NCBI RefSeq assembly: GCF_000744815.1
Contig: NZ_JQMQ01000004.1
Location: 248,001 to 312,000, forward strand
Direction of reading: 5' to 3'
From: Phaeacidiphilus oryzae TH49
GTDB taxonomy: Bacteria; Actinomycetota; Actinomycetes; Streptomycetales; Streptomycetaceae
DNA: 64,000 nt
Every line of letters begins with the position of its first letter. Position 1 is the first letter of the stretch. A program made the translations under genes and the position numbers. This document shows positions 24,998 through 35,100 of the stretch, one piece after another. Below the pieces are notes generated by a model. It was not told where the DNA came from. It saw only the letters and a program-made list of their open reading frames with translations, and searched no databases.

Positions 24998-25984
24998 TCA
25001 CCTGTCATCCAGGGGCAGCCCGGGCGGGTTGATCCGCGAGGCGGTCACGGCCTCGTCGCTCAGCCCCCAGCGCTTGAGGATCTCGCCGTAGACGCCGGTC
25101 CTGATCAGCTCGTTGAGGGCGTCGCCGAGCGGCTTCACCAGGCCGTCGCCCTTCTTGGTGGTGGCCGCGATCAGCCCCTGGAGCCGGGCGCCCGCACCGG
25201 AGAGGGTGCCCACCACCTTGGTCTGCCCGGAGGTCGAGACGTGGTAGGCGGCGGTCGGATTGGGCTGCAGATAGGCGTCGATCTGGCCGGACTGCAGGGC
25301 CAGGTAGACCGCCGAATTGTCCTGGTAGTACTTGATGTCGACCGGCTTGAGCCCCGCCTTGACGTCCTCGGCGCTCCACTCCACCAGCAGCTTCTCCTGG
25401 TTGGTGCCGCTGTCGACGGCAATGGTCCTGCCCGCCACGTCCTTCGGCCCGCGCACCCGCCAGGTGGCGGTCCGCAGCGCCTCGAAGGCGATGTCGTCCT
25501 TGCGGTAGGTGGCGAAGTCGTACTTCTGCTTGCGCAGTTCGGTGTCCGTGATGTTGGAGAAGCCGACGTCGTACTTCCCGCTGTCCAGACCGACGAAGAT
25601 CTGCGCCCAGGCCACCGGGTGGTAGACGGGCTTGAGGCCGAGGACGCCGGCCACCGCGTAGGCGATGTCCGGCTCGACGCCGATCACGGTCCTGTCGTCG
25701 GTGGCGTAGAAGTCCAGCGGGGCCGCGCTGCCGGAGGAGTCGACGATGTCGAGGGTTCCCTTGGCACGGATGGCGGCCGGTACCTCGGAGGCTATCGAGG
25801 CCACTTCGGGCGACGTGTATCTGTGCTGGTCCGGGCTGGTGTTGAAGCGGACCGTGTCGGCGGCCGGGGCGGCCTGGCCGGCGTTCTTCGCGGCCGAGGC
25901 GCAGCCGGCCAGGGGGAGGGCCACCGCCGCTGCGGCGGCGAGGGCGAGAAGAGGGCGGTGGGCGCGGGCGGTGGGGCGTGGCAT
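24998..25984 (-). CDS. ABC transporter substrate-binding lipoprotein (polar amino acid / cystine type)
   Basis: A 328-residue solute-binding protein. It has a lipoprotein signal (LLALAAAAAVALPLAGC, lipidated Cys near 28), then a family-3 binding fold: IRAKGTLDIVDSSGSAAPLDFYATDD, GVEPDIAYAVAGVLGLKPVYHP and VGFSNITDTELRKQKYDFATY. It captures an amino-acid-like substrate outside the cell for the permease and ATPase encoded just upstream (26023-27782). ATG 25984 precedes the signal peptide. A second related binding protein (27794-28741) belongs to the same cluster. The paired binding proteins recall the TcyJ/TcyK pair of B. subtilis. Confidence 0.9.
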   Translation of the reverse strand: MPRPTARAHRPLLALAAAAAVALPLAGCASAAKNAGQAAPAADTVRFNTSPDQHRYTSPEVASIASEVPAAIRAKGTLDIVDSSGSAAPLDFYATDDRTVIGVEPDIAYAVAGVLGLKPVYHPVAWAQIFVGLDSGKYDVGFSNITDTELRKQKYDFATYRKDDIAFEALRTATWRVRGPKDVAGRTIAVDSGTNQEKLLVEWSAEDVKAGLKPVDIKYYQDNSAVYLALQSGQIDAYLQPNPTAAYHVSTSGQTKVVGTLSGAGARLQGLIAATTKKGDGLVKPLGDALNELIRTGVYGEILKRWGLSDEAVTASRINPPGLPLDDR

Positions 25985-26022
25985 CGGGGTGCCGCCTTTC
26001 GGGGGTTGGGGGTCGGCGGAGG

Positions 26023-26796
26023 TCAGAGGACCTTGGAGAGGAAGGCGCGGGTGCGTGGGTGGGCGGGACGGTCCAGGACGTCCGCGGGGCTGCCCTGTTC
26101 GACGATGCGTCCCTCGTCCATGAAGACGACGGTGTCCGCCACCTCGCGGGCGAAGCCGATCTCGTGGGTGACGACGATCATCGTGCGGCCGGACCTGGCC
26201 AGGTCCTTGAGCACCGCCAGCACCTCGCCCACCAACTCGGGGTCGAGCGCCGAGGTCGGCTCGTCGAAGAGGAGCACCTCCGGCTCCAGGGCGAGGGCCC
26301 GGGCGATCGCGATCCGCTGCTGCTGCCCGCCGGAAAGCTGCCGAGGGTACGCGTCCGCCTTCTCCCGCAGCCCGACCCGGTCGAGCAGCCGAAGCGCCGG
26401 CTCGCGCGCCGCCTCCCGGCTGCGGCCGAGGGCGTGGACCGGGGCCTCGGTGATGTTCTCCAGGACCGTGAGGTGCGGGAAGAGGTTGAAGTTCTGGAAG
26501 ACGAAGCCGATGTGGGTGCGCTGCCTGAGCACCTCGCGCTCGCGCAGCTCGTGCAGCCGGTCGCCGCGGCGGCGGTAGCCGATCAGCTCGCCGCCGATGG
26601 TCACGGTGCCCCGGTCCAGCTTCTCCAGGTGGTTGATGCAGCGGAGCAGTGTGGACTTGCCGGAGCCGGACGGGCCGAGGACCACGGTCACCTCTCCGGC
26701 GCGGACGTCCAGGTCGACGCCCTTGAGCACCTCGTTCCGGCCGAAGCTCTTGTGGAGTCCGCGGACCTCCACTGCGGCGGTCGTGGCGGTGGTCAA
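26023..26796 (-). CDS. Polar amino acid-type ABC transporter ATPase
   Basis: A 257-residue ABC ATPase with Walker [11 protein letters not shown] near residues 40-49, Q-loop [14 protein letters not shown] near 98, signature LSGGQQQR near 157, Walker [13 protein letters not shown] near 177, and the switch His in VVTHEIGFA near 209. It is closest in pattern to the GlnQ/HisP/TcyN group and should energise both permeases of this locus, since only one ATPase gene is present. The start is a TTG at 26796 that overlaps the permease stop (TTGA). Confidence 0.92.
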   Translation of the reverse strand: MTTATTAAVEVRGLHKSFGRNEVLKGVDLDVRAGEVTVVLGPSGSGKSTLLRCINHLEKLDRGTVTIGGELIGYRRRGDRLHELREREVLRQRTHIGFVFQNFNLFPHLTVLENITEAPVHALGRSREAAREPALRLLDRVGLREKADAYPRQLSGGQQQRIAIARALALEPEVLLFDEPTSALDPELVGEVLAVLKDLARSGRTMIVVTHEIGFAREVADTVVFMDEGRIVEQGSPADVLDRPAHPRTRAFLSKVL

Positions 26797-27782
26797 CGTT
26801 GCTCACCCTTTCGGAAGTGACGCTCTACGTAGTGCTGGAGGACCGACAGCAGGGTGGTCAGCAGCACGTACCAGGCGGTGGCGACGAGGAGCATCGGGAC
26901 CACGCGGGAGGTGCGGCCGTAGATGACCTGGACGGTGTAGAAGAGCTCCATGATCGCCATCACGGAGACGATCGAGGTGTTCTTGAAGAGGCCGATCAGC
27001 TGGTTGGCCGCGTTGGGTGCGATCGTCCGCATGGCCTGCGGCAGCAGGATCCGCCGGATCTGACGCCCCCTCGGTATGCCGAGCGAGGCCGCCGCCTCCA
27101 ACTGCCCGCGGTCCACCGCCTCCACCCCCGCCCGGAAGATCTCCGAGGCGAAGGCGGCCTCGTGGACGGAGAGGGCGATCACCGCGGCGCTCATCGAGCT
27201 CAGCAGGTCCCTGGTCGGGAAGGAGAAGAACGCGGGGCCGAACGGGACGCCGATGCTCAGCCGCTGGTAGAGGTAGGAGATGTTGAACCAGAACAGCACC
27301 TGCACCAGCAGCGGCACCGAGCGGACCACCCAGACGTAGCCGTACGCCACCGCCCGCAGCGGCGGGCTGCCGGAGAGCCGCATCCCGGCGAGCAGCAGTC
27401 CGCCGGCGCCGCCGGCGACGGCGGCGAGGAGGGTGAGCTGGACCGTCACCCACAGGCCGTGCAGCACACTCGGATCGAAGACGTACTGGCCGAAGGTGGC
27501 CCAGTCCAGCCCGGGGTTGGTGGCCAGTGCGTGCGCCAACTGCGCGACCAGCACGAGTGCGACGGCCACAGCCACCCATCGTCCACGATGCCGGACGGGC
27601 ACGGCCTTCGGCCCGGCGGCGTCGCCGGTTATCGGGGCGGCCGGCGGTGCCGGGGGCTGCGGCGCCGCGGCCCGGGGTGGAGGCGTCGGTGGGGTGGTGG
27701 CCCGAGGTGCGGGCGTGGGGAGGCCCGGTTGTCCGGGGGGCGCGTGGCCGCGTCTCGCGGCGTCGTCGGCGGCGATGCTCAT
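26793..27782 (-). CDS. Amino acid ABC transporter permease
   Basis: A 329-residue permease. An unusual Pro/Ala-rich cytoplasmic leader of about 75 residues is followed by about six membrane segments and the inner-membrane coupling motif [28 protein letters not shown] near 250-277, typical of HisM/GlnP permeases. [20 protein letters not shown] marks the start of the family domain. ATG 27782 is used; the much longer in-frame extension upstream overlaps the binding-protein gene. A paralogous permease with a similar Pro-rich leader is encoded divergently at 31143. Confidence 0.9.
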   Translation of the reverse strand: MSIAADDAARRGHAPPGQPGLPTPAPRATTPPTPPPRAAAPQPPAPPAAPITGDAAGPKAVPVRHRGRWVAVAVALVLVAQLAHALATNPGLDWATFGQYVFDPSVLHGLWVTVQLTLLAAVAGGAGGLLLAGMRLSGSPPLRAVAYGYVWVVRSVPLLVQVLFWFNISYLYQRLSIGVPFGPAFFSFPTRDLLSSMSAAVIALSVHEAAFASEIFRAGVEAVDRGQLEAAASLGIPRGRQIRRILLPQAMRTIAPNAANQLIGLFKNTSIVSVMAIMELFYTVQVIYGRTSRVVPMLLVATAWYVLLTTLLSVLQHYVERHFRKGEQR

Positions 27783-27793
27783 CGGCGGGGTCC

Positions 27794-28741
27794 TCAGTCG
27801 GTGAGTTCGGGTGGGCTGATCCGGGAGCGGGTGATCGCGGAGGCGGTGGTGCCCCACTTCCGGAGGATTCTCTGGTAGGTGCCGTCCTTGATCAGTTCGT
27901 TGACGGCCGCCTGGAAGGCGCGGGTCAGCGGGGAGCCCTTGGCGAAGGCGAAGCCGACGTCCAGCCGGTGGAACCCGTTGAGGAACCGCACCGCTCCGCC
28001 GGTCGCCTGCTGCTGGTAACGCAGTCCGTTGATGGTGCTGAAGAGGACGTCGAACCGGCCCTGCTGGAGGCCGAGGAGCACGGCGGCCGTGTCGGAGTAG
28101 ACCTTCACCTGGAACGGTTTCCGGCCCGCCTTCGCGCAGACGTCCGCGTTCTGCTCCAGGGTGGCCTGGAACGTGGTGCCCTGGCCGGTGCCCACGGTCA
28201 GGCCGCAGAGGTCGGTCAGCTTGGTGATCTTCTTGATCGGGCTGCCGCCGGCCACCGCGAAGCCCTGGCCGTCGTCGATGTAGGTGACGAAGTCGACGGT
28301 CTTCTCGCGGGTCTCGGTGACCCCGAAGTTGCCCGTGCCCACCTGCCACTTGCCGCTCTGGAGGCCGGGCAGCACGGTGTCGAAGGCGCCTTCCTGCCGC
28401 TGCACCCGCAGCCCGAGCACGGCGGCGACGGCGTTGCCGAAGTCGATGTCCTGGCCTGCCACCGTCCCGCTGTCGCCGTTCGGGTAGTAGGCGGAAGGCG
28501 GTGCGCCGACCGAGGAGACCAGGTCGAGGACGCCGGAGGAGCGCACCGAGGCGGGCAGCAGGGCCGCCACCGAGGGCACTTCGTGGACGCTCGCGATCGG
28601 GTTCGCGGCGGCGGGCGGGCCGCCACCGGCCCGCGGGCCGGAGCCGCAGCCGGTCAGTGCCAGGGCGAGCAGCGGCAGTGCCGCGCCGAGTGCGGCGGTA
28701 CGGCGGCCGGCTCTGCGGAGCGGGCCGGGGAGGATGTGCAC
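27794..28741 (-). CDS. ABC transporter substrate-binding lipoprotein (second copy)
   Basis: A 315-residue lipoprotein. Its signal ends in LLALALTGC, a good lipobox with Cys near 32, followed by a family-3 solute-binding domain: VRSSGVLDLVSSVGAPPSAYYPNGD, DIDFGNAVAAVLGLRVQRQ and VGTGNFGVTETREKTVDFVTY. It is related to, but clearly diverged from, the protein at 24998-25984. The start is a GTG at 28741. It lies 5 bp after the GNAT gene and 11 bp before the permease gene in one leftward operon. Confidence 0.9.
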   Translation of the reverse strand: MHILPGPLRRAGRRTAALGAALPLLALALTGCGSGPRAGGGPPAAANPIASVHEVPSVAALLPASVRSSGVLDLVSSVGAPPSAYYPNGDSGTVAGQDIDFGNAVAAVLGLRVQRQEGAFDTVLPGLQSGKWQVGTGNFGVTETREKTVDFVTYIDDGQGFAVAGGSPIKKITKLTDLCGLTVGTGQGTTFQATLEQNADVCAKAGRKPFQVKVYSDTAAVLLGLQQGRFDVLFSTINGLRYQQQATGGAVRFLNGFHRLDVGFAFAKGSPLTRAFQAAVNELIKDGTYQRILRKWGTTASAITRSRISPPELTD

Positions 28742-28746
28742 GGTGA

Positions 28747-29253
28747 TCAGCCTTTGCGGACGGTGGTGGTGAGGGACTTGCCGAAGGGCAGCGGGCCGAT
28801 GGTCTCCGGGTCGGCCGCCAGGTCGAAGAGCGCGGTGTAGCCGGCGGCCAGGTAGAGCGCCCGGGCCTCCGGCTGGCGCGGACCGGTGGTGAGGTGGATC
28901 CGGGTGTAGCCGCGCCGCGCGGCGGACGCCTCCAGCTCGCCGACGATCCTGCGGGCCAGGCCGCGGCGGCGGTGGGCGGAGTGCGTCCAGATCCGCTTGA
29001 GCTCGGCGGTGTGGGCGTCATAGCGGCGGTAGGCGCCGCCGGCCACCGGCTCGCCGTGCTCCAGAAGCAGCAGGAGAGCGCCGTGCGGGGGCGCGAACTC
29101 CTCGGCGGGGTAGCGGTCCAGCTCGTTCACGCCGGCTCGGCGGAGCTCCGGGTAGCGGGTGCGGTACTCGGTCGCGAGCTCGTCGAGCAGCGGGCGTACC
29201 AGCGGGTCGGAGAGGTGGATCTCGCGGAGTTCGAGGCCGGGGGCGGTGGTCAT
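28747..29253 (-). CDS. GNAT family N-acetyltransferase (SnaA-like by context)
   Basis: A 168-residue GNAT. The acetyl-CoA motif A is ELKRIWTHSAHRRRGLARRIVGELEASAARRGYTRIHLTTG near 85-125, with R-R-G-L-A as the pyrophosphate loop. QPEARALYLAAGYTAL near 130 is motif B. It lies between a binding protein and an SsuD-like monooxygenase in an amino-acid transport operon. In the B. subtilis ytmI operon a GNAT (SnaA) acetylates S-substituted cysteines before oxygenases act; the same job is inferred here. The start ATG 29253 is 4 bp downstream of the preceding stop. Confidence 0.8.
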   Translation of the reverse strand: MTTAPGLELREIHLSDPLVRPLLDELATEYRTRYPELRRAGVNELDRYPAEEFAPPHGALLLLLEHGEPVAGGAYRRYDAHTAELKRIWTHSAHRRRGLARRIVGELEASAARRGYTRIHLTTGPRQPEARALYLAAGYTALFDLAADPETIGPLPFGKSLTTTVRKG

Positions 29254-29257
29254 CGGC

Positions 29258-30451
29258 TCAGACCGCCTCGGCGGGGGCGGCCGGCCGCCCTTCCGCCCCC
29301 GTCCGTGCGAGAGCGCGCCGGCGCGCCTCGGCGGTGGCCGCCTCGCGGGCCTCCGGAGTCGGATGGCGGTCGTCGCGCTCCGCCACCCCGGCGCGGACCA
29401 GCGGAATGACGTGCCGGCCGAAGTCGACGGCGTCGCCGAGGAGGTCGTAGCCGCGGGCGGAGAGGATGTCCACGCCGAGGTCGTAGTAGTCGAGGAGGGC
29501 CTCGGCGACGGTCTCGGGGGTGCCGACCAGGGCGGTGGAGTTGCCCGCCCCACCGGTGGCGGCGGCGGTCGGCGTCCACAGCGCGCGGTCGTAGCGCTCG
29601 CCCGCCTCGGCGACCGCGATCAGCCGCTGGGAGCCGGCGTTCTGCGGGGCGCCGGTGGTGCGCCGCCGGGTCCACGCCCCCGCCGCCACCCGGGCGCGGA
29701 TGGCCTCCACCGTGCGGTGGGCCTTCTCCCAGGCGAGGTCCTCCCTGGGGGCGATGATCGGGCGGAAGGCCACCTGGATCCGGGGGTGGTCGCGGCGCCC
29801 GGCGGCGCGGGCCGCCGCCCGTACCGACTCGATCTGGGCCGCGGTCTGCGCCAGCGGCTCGCCCCACAGCGCGTAGATGTCGGCCACCGCGCCGCCGGCG
29901 GCGTAGGCGGCGGGGGAGGAGCCGCCGAAGGAGACGTTCGGACGCGGCCGCTGGACCGGGCGGACGTCGGAGACGAAGTCCTCGAAGCGGTAGTGGGCGC
30001 CCTGGTGGTCGAAGGGGCGCTCCTCGGTCCAGGCCCGCTTGACGATCTCGATGTACTCCCGGGTGCGCGCGTAGCGCTCGTCCTTGGGCAGCCGGTCGCC
30101 CTCGCGGGCCTGCTCGCGGTCGTCGCCGCCGGTGATGAAGTGGACGGCGAGGCGGCCGTCGCTGATCTGGTCCAGGGTGGCGAACTCCTTGGCCGCGAAG
30201 GTCGGGTAGGAGACGTTCGGCCGGTGGGCGAGGAGGAGCCCCAGCGTGGAGGTGTGGGCGGCGACGTACGCGGCGGCGGTGCCGGGCTCGGGCGAGCCGG
30301 AGCCGTAGGCGAAGAGGATCCGGTCCCAGCCGAAGTCCTCGTGGGCCCGGGCGAGGCGGAGGGTGTACTCCTTGTCGAACGCCGGGCCGGTTCGGGGGGT
30401 GGTCTCTGAGCCGTTGTGGGTGGCGGCGATGCCGAGGAACTCGACGGGCAT
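29258..30451 (-). CDS. SsuD-like FMNH2-dependent monooxygenase (LLM class)
   Basis: A 397-residue luciferase-fold monooxygenase. Its N terminus (MPVEFLGIAATHNGSETTP), FAKEFATLDQISDGRL-like core (residues about 86-102) and HFITGGDDREQAREGD segment match the alkanesulfonate monooxygenase SsuD/MsuD group, which uses FMNH2 and O2 to cleave C-S bonds. Length is typical. It is the first gene of the leftward operon with GNAT, binding proteins, permease and ATPase; GAGAGGG sits about 11 nt before the start. An oxygenase acting on an imported organosulfur compound is the best reading, but the exact substrate is not evident. Confidence 0.87.
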   Translation of the reverse strand: MPVEFLGIAATHNGSETTPRTGPAFDKEYTLRLARAHEDFGWDRILFAYGSGSPEPGTAAAYVAAHTSTLGLLLAHRPNVSYPTFAAKEFATLDQISDGRLAVHFITGGDDREQAREGDRLPKDERYARTREYIEIVKRAWTEERPFDHQGAHYRFEDFVSDVRPVQRPRPNVSFGGSSPAAYAAGGAVADIYALWGEPLAQTAAQIESVRAAARAAGRRDHPRIQVAFRPIIAPREDLAWEKAHRTVEAIRARVAAGAWTRRRTTGAPQNAGSQRLIAVAEAGERYDRALWTPTAAATGGAGNSTALVGTPETVAEALLDYYDLGVDILSARGYDLLGDAVDFGRHVIPLVRAGVAERDDRHPTPEAREAATAEARRRALARTGAEGRPAAPAEAV

Positions 30452-30867
30452 GATGGCTGACGCCCTCTCTTGGGTGAGTGCGGCCGGGGCGCACGCGGGC
30501 AGGCCGGACCGCCCGGCGGCGGATCGGCGGTGCGGAATGCGCTGCGGGACGCGGGACGCGGGACGCGGGGTGCGGGCTGCGGAACGCAGGGTGCGGGAAG
30601 CGGGCCCGGCGGACCGACGGCGTAGCGGTCAGGCGCCGACGCCGACGCCGGTCAGGCGGATGGCACGGATGCGGGGAACGGCAGCGAGCGACCCAGGGCG
30701 TCCGGCCCGCGACGGGCCGCGGACGGAGAGTGGGGCCGAGGGAGGGAGGGGCCGGACAGAGCGGCCCGCCACCGAGTCAGCTGGGGTCAGCGGCAACACG
30801 CCGCGGACCACACCCGACCGAAGTCGATGTGGCCCCGGATCACCAGAGGCTGCTCGGTATTCACGAG

Positions 30868-30905
30868 CACAGTTGAGCAGCGGGCACGCCGGTTCGTCAA
30901 CTGTG
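30868..30905. promoter_or_regulatory. Inverted repeat CACAGTTGA-N20-TCAACTGTG
   Basis: Two exact 9-bp arms separated by 20 bp. A further half-site-like CAACTG follows at about 30909. The wide spacing places the arms about 29 bp centre to centre, near three helical turns, as for a regulator binding as a dimer of dimers. It lies just upstream of the promoter-like sequence at 30939. Confidence 0.5.
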
Positions 30906-30938
30906 TCCAACTGCTGGGACGTTGCCCGGGACGCCTGC

Positions 30939-30969
30939 TTGACGCGGGGCACCTGCGGGAACGTACGAT
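30939..30969 (+). promoter_or_regulatory. Possible promoter for the rightward permease operon
   Basis: TTGACG and TACGAT are separated by 19 bp, close to housekeeping sigma-factor consensus boxes with a slightly long spacer. The predicted transcript would have a leader of about 165 nt before the permease ATG at 31143. Confidence 0.35.
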
Positions 30970-31142
30970 CGGACGACCGCCGTGTTGAGGGACGTGGCGG
31001 ACGGATGGATGGCACGACCGGCCCCCCGTGGGCCCGCGACCGGCTCGCCGCCGGAATTCTTTCCCGCCTTCGCGCGCTGTGCGGTCGACCGACGCGATCG
31101 ACGAGACCGACCCCGTGCCGCGCCTCCCGTCCTGGAGCCCCC

Positions 31143-32168
31143 ATGGCCCCCGTCCCTCCCGAACTGGTCCCCGTCACCCCCGTCTCGGACGGTGTCCCGG
31201 CACACGCCCTGCCCTCCGCCGCGGCGGCGTCAGCACCGCCCCCACCGCCGTCGCGGGTGTATCCGCGCCGGCACCCCTGGCGGTGGGCGACCGCTGTGCT
31301 CGCACTGCTGGCGCTGGCCTGGGTGGTGCGGTCGGTGGCGGTCAACCCGCGCTTCCAGTGGGGCATCGTCTCGCGGTACTTCGGCAGTGCCGGGGTGCTC
31401 GACGGGCTCGGGCTGACCGTCTGGCTGACGTTGCTGGTGACCGCGCTGAGCCTGGTGCTGGGCACGGTGCTGGCCGCCGCCCGGCTGTCGCCGAACCCGG
31501 TGCTGCGCACCCTCGCCTGGGGATACGTCTGGATCTTCCGCTCGACACCGCTGCTGGTGCAGCTGCTGCTCTGGTACAACATCGGGCTGCTCTACCCGAC
31601 GCTCAGCCTCGGCGTGCCGTTCGGGCCCGCGTTCGTCTCGGTCCGGACGGTCGACCTGCTGGGCGGCACCGCGACCGCGGTGATCGGTCTGACCCTCCAC
31701 GAGGCGGCGTTCGCGGCCGAGATCGTGCGCGGCGGGATCCTCTCCGTGGACGCCGGGCAGAGCGAGGCGGCGGGGGCGCTCGGGCTCGGCCGCCGGCGGA
31801 CGCTGCTGCGGATCGTCCTGCCGCAGGCCATGCGGACCATCGTGCCGGCCGCCGGGAACATGCTGATCGGCACGCTGAAGGGCACCTCGATCGTGAGCGT
31901 CCTGGCGGTCGTCGACCTCCTCTACTCGGTGGAGATCGTCTACAACCGCACCTACCAGGTGATTCCGCTGCTGCTGGTCGCCACCCTCTGGTACGTGGCG
32001 GTGACCAGCGTGCTGACGGCGGGTCAGTACTACGTCGAGCGGTACTACGCCCGCGGCTCGCAGCGCGAGCTGCCGCCGACGCCGCCGCAGCGGGCGCGCG
32101 CCCTGCTGCGCGCTGCGGCGGCGGCCGCCTCCTCGGCGGCCGCCTCCGCCAGGGGGGCCGCCCGATGA
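31143..32168 (+). CDS. Amino acid ABC transporter permease (second copy)
   Basis: A 341-residue permease. A Pro/Ala-rich leader of about 40 residues is followed by membrane segments and the coupling motif [34 protein letters not shown] near 205-238. LGLTVWLTLLVTALSLVLGTVLAAARLS begins the HisM/GlnP domain. It is paralogous to the permease at 26793-27782, and no ATPase is next to it, so the two probably form a heteromeric channel with the single ATPase at 26023. ATG 31143 is chosen over longer extensions that run into the control region. Its stop overlaps the next start (ATGA). Confidence 0.88.
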   Translation: MAPVPPELVPVTPVSDGVPAHALPSAAAASAPPPPPSRVYPRRHPWRWATAVLALLALAWVVRSVAVNPRFQWGIVSRYFGSAGVLDGLGLTVWLTLLVTALSLVLGTVLAAARLSPNPVLRTLAWGYVWIFRSTPLLVQLLLWYNIGLLYPTLSLGVPFGPAFVSVRTVDLLGGTATAVIGLTLHEAAFAAEIVRGGILSVDAGQSEAAGALGLGRRRTLLRIVLPQAMRTIVPAAGNMLIGTLKGTSIVSVLAVVDLLYSVEIVYNRTYQVIPLLLVATLWYVAVTSVLTAGQYYVERYYARGSQRELPPTPPQRARALLRAAAAAASSAAASARGAAR

Positions 32169-35100
32169 CCGCCGCACTGGTGATCGTCGGCGCCGGGCCG
32201 CGGGGTACCGGGCTGCTGGAGCGGATCGCCGCCAACGCGCCCGAACTGCTGCCGCCACAGGCCGAGTTGACGATCCATCTGGTGGACCCGTATCCGCCGG
32301 GCGGCGGCCGGGTCTGGCGGGAGCGGCAGTCGCCGCTGCTGCGGATGAACTCGATGGCCGAGGACGTCACCGTCTTCACCGACGAGTCCTCGACCGTGGC
32401 GGGCCCCGTCCGCACCGGCCCCTCGCTGGCCGACTGGGCGGCCGGGATCAGGGACGGCGTCCGGGCCGCGCCGGACGGCCTCGACCCGGCGGTGCTCGCC
32501 GAGATCCGCGCCCTGGGGCCCACCGACTTCGCCACCCGGCGGGTCCAGAGCGCCTACCTCGCCTGGGCCTTCGACCGCGCCCGGGCGGCGCTCCCGCCCG
32601 GCGTGCGGCTGCTGGTGCACGCCGACACCGCCGTCTCCCTCACCGGGCCGGCGGACGGCCCGCAGCGGGTCGGCCTCGCCTCCGGCCGCACCCTCAGCGC
32701 CGACCTGGTCGTGCTGGCCCTCGGCCATCTGGATGCCGAGCCCGAGCCCGAACAGGCGGAACTGGCCCGGTTCGCCGGAGAGCACGGGCTGCGCTACCTC
32801 CCGCCGGCCTACTCCGCGGACCTGGACGCCGAGTTGGCGCTCATCGCCCCCAGCGAGGACGTGCTGCTGCGCGGCTTCGGTCTGGCCTTCGTCGACCTGA
32901 TGGCGATGCTCACCGAGGGCCGGGGAGGCCGCTTCAGCAGCCGGCCGGACGGGAGCCTCCGCTATCTCCCCTCCGGGCGCGAGCCCGTGCTCCACGTCGG
33001 GTCCCGGCGCGGGGTGCCGTACCACGCCAAGACCGGCTACCGGCTGCGCGGGCCGGTGCCGCCGCTGCCGCGGTTCTTCGGGCCGGAGGAGATCGACGGC
33101 CTCCTCGCCTCCCCGTCGCCGCACGCCCGACCGCTCGACTTCCGCGCCGACGTCTGGCCGCTGGTCGCCAAGGAGGTCGGCTACGGCCACTACCACGAGC
33201 TCTTCCACGGGCACCCCGAGCGCACCGCGCTGCCCTGGGCCGAGTTCCTCGCCGAGTACGCCCGATGGCCGTGGGGCGACCCGCGGTCCGAGGCGGTGAT
33301 CGCCCGGGCCGTGCCCGATCCGGCCGACCGGATCGACTTCGAGGCGCTGGACCGCCCGCTGGCCGGACTCGTCTTCGACGGCCCGGACGCCCTCCGCGAC
33401 CACCTCCGCCGGCACATCCGCGCGGACCTGGACCGCCGGGCCGCGGCCGACTCACCGCACACCGCCGACCTGGGCGCCTTCTACGCCCTCCTCTCCGTCT
33501 ACGGCCAGCTGCCGCGGCTGGCCGCCGCCGGCCGGCTGAGCGCCCGCTCGCTCGCCCGGGACCTGGACGGCTGGTGGCGCGGTTTCTTCTCCTTCCTGGC
33601 CAGCGGCCCGCCCGGGCGCCGGCTGCGCGAACTCCTGGCGCTCTCCGAGGCGGGGCTGGTCCGCTTCGTGGGGCCGAACATATCCGTGGGCACTGACATC
33701 GCGCCCGACGGCGGCGGCCGCTTCCTCGCTTCCAGCCCCGCCGTCCCCGGCGCGGTCACCGCCGCGACCACCCTGATCGAGGCCCGGCTGCCCGGCGCGA
33801 CCCTGGTCCGCACCGGCTCCCCGCTGCTCCGCGCCCTCCACGCGGAGGGGGAGTTGACCGAGGAGGTGCGGGCGGACGCCTTCGCCGGACTGCCCCCGTA
33901 CCTCCACCGGTCCGGGCTGCTGCGCACCCGCCCCGGTGACGGGGCGGTGCTCGGCCCGGACGGCGAGCCCCATCCGCGCCGCTTCGCGCTCGGCGCGCCC
34001 ACCGACTCGCGCGCGGTGGCGGCCTTCGCCCGCCCCCGGACCTACGCCCCGGCGTTCCGGCAGAACGACGCCGCTGCCCGGACCCTGCTCACCGAACTGG
34101 CCGCAGCCGCCGCCGGCTTCCGCCGGCCCCGCCACCGCGGCGCCCGCACACCCGCTCCCACGGAGAGACCGCTACCGATGACCGAACCGCTGCACCTCGC
34201 CGTCGCCCTGGACGGCACCGGCTGGCACCCCGCCTCCTGGCGGGAGCCCGGTTCCCGCGCCGACCAGCTGCTCACCGCCGGCTACTGGGCCGACCAGGTG
34301 GCCGAGGCCGAGCGCGGACTGCTGGACTTCGTCACCCTGGAGGACGGCCTGTCCCTGCAGTCCGAGTCCGAGTCTGAGTCCGGCCCGGGGCCGGGCGGCG
34401 GAAAAGGCGGAACAGCCGACCGCACCGACCGGGTACGCGGCCGGCTGGACGCGGTGCTCACCGCCTCCCGGATCGCCCCGCTGACCCGGCGCATCGGCCT
34501 GGTGCCGACCGTCGTGGCCACCCACACCGAGCCCTTCCACCTCTCCAAGGCCATCGCCACCCTGGACTACGTGAGCTCGGGCCGGGCCGGGGTCCGGATC
34601 CGGATCTCCAACTCCCCGCAGGAGGCGGCGCACTTCGGCCGCCGCACGCTGCCGGCCGACCCCACCGAACTCCTCGACGAGGCCGCCGACTACATCGAGG
34701 TGCTGCGCCGGCTCTGGGACAGCTGGGAGGACGACGCGGAGATCCGCGACGCCGCCACCGGGCGCTTCGTCGACCGGGAGAAGCTCCACTACATCGACTT
34801 CGAGGGCCGCTTCTTCAAGGTCCGCGGCCCGTCCATCACCCCCCGCCCGCCGCAGGGGCAGCCACTGGTCACCGCCCTGGCCCACACCGTCGACCCGTTC
34901 TGGCTGGTCGCCCGCTCGGCCGACGTCGGCTATCTGACCCCGCACGACGCCGACCAGGCGCGCGCACTGGTCACCACCGTCCGCTCGCTCCGCGAGCAGG
35001 CCGCCCCGCCGGACGCACCGGCCGAGCCGCTGCACCTCTTCGGCGAGCTGGTCGTCCTGCTGGACGAGACCCCGGGCGCGGCGGCCGACCGGCTGGCCCG

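Larger units (their letters stand above)
30452..31142. other. 690-bp divergent intergenic region of the organosulfur locus
   Basis: The region separates the leftward monooxygenase operon from the rightward permease operon. Open frames here have no coding character that I can support. It contains a run of imperfect GGGACGCGG-type repeats (30545-30600), a long inverted repeat (30868-30905) and a promoter-like sequence (30939-30969). It probably holds both promoters and the control sites of the locus. No riboswitch could be recognised. Confidence 0.6.

Noticed and set aside
30452-31142. Possible SAM or other sulfur riboswitch in the organosulfur locus
   Set aside because: No conserved riboswitch core could be recognised in either direction; only an inverted repeat and a promoter-like sequence are visible.
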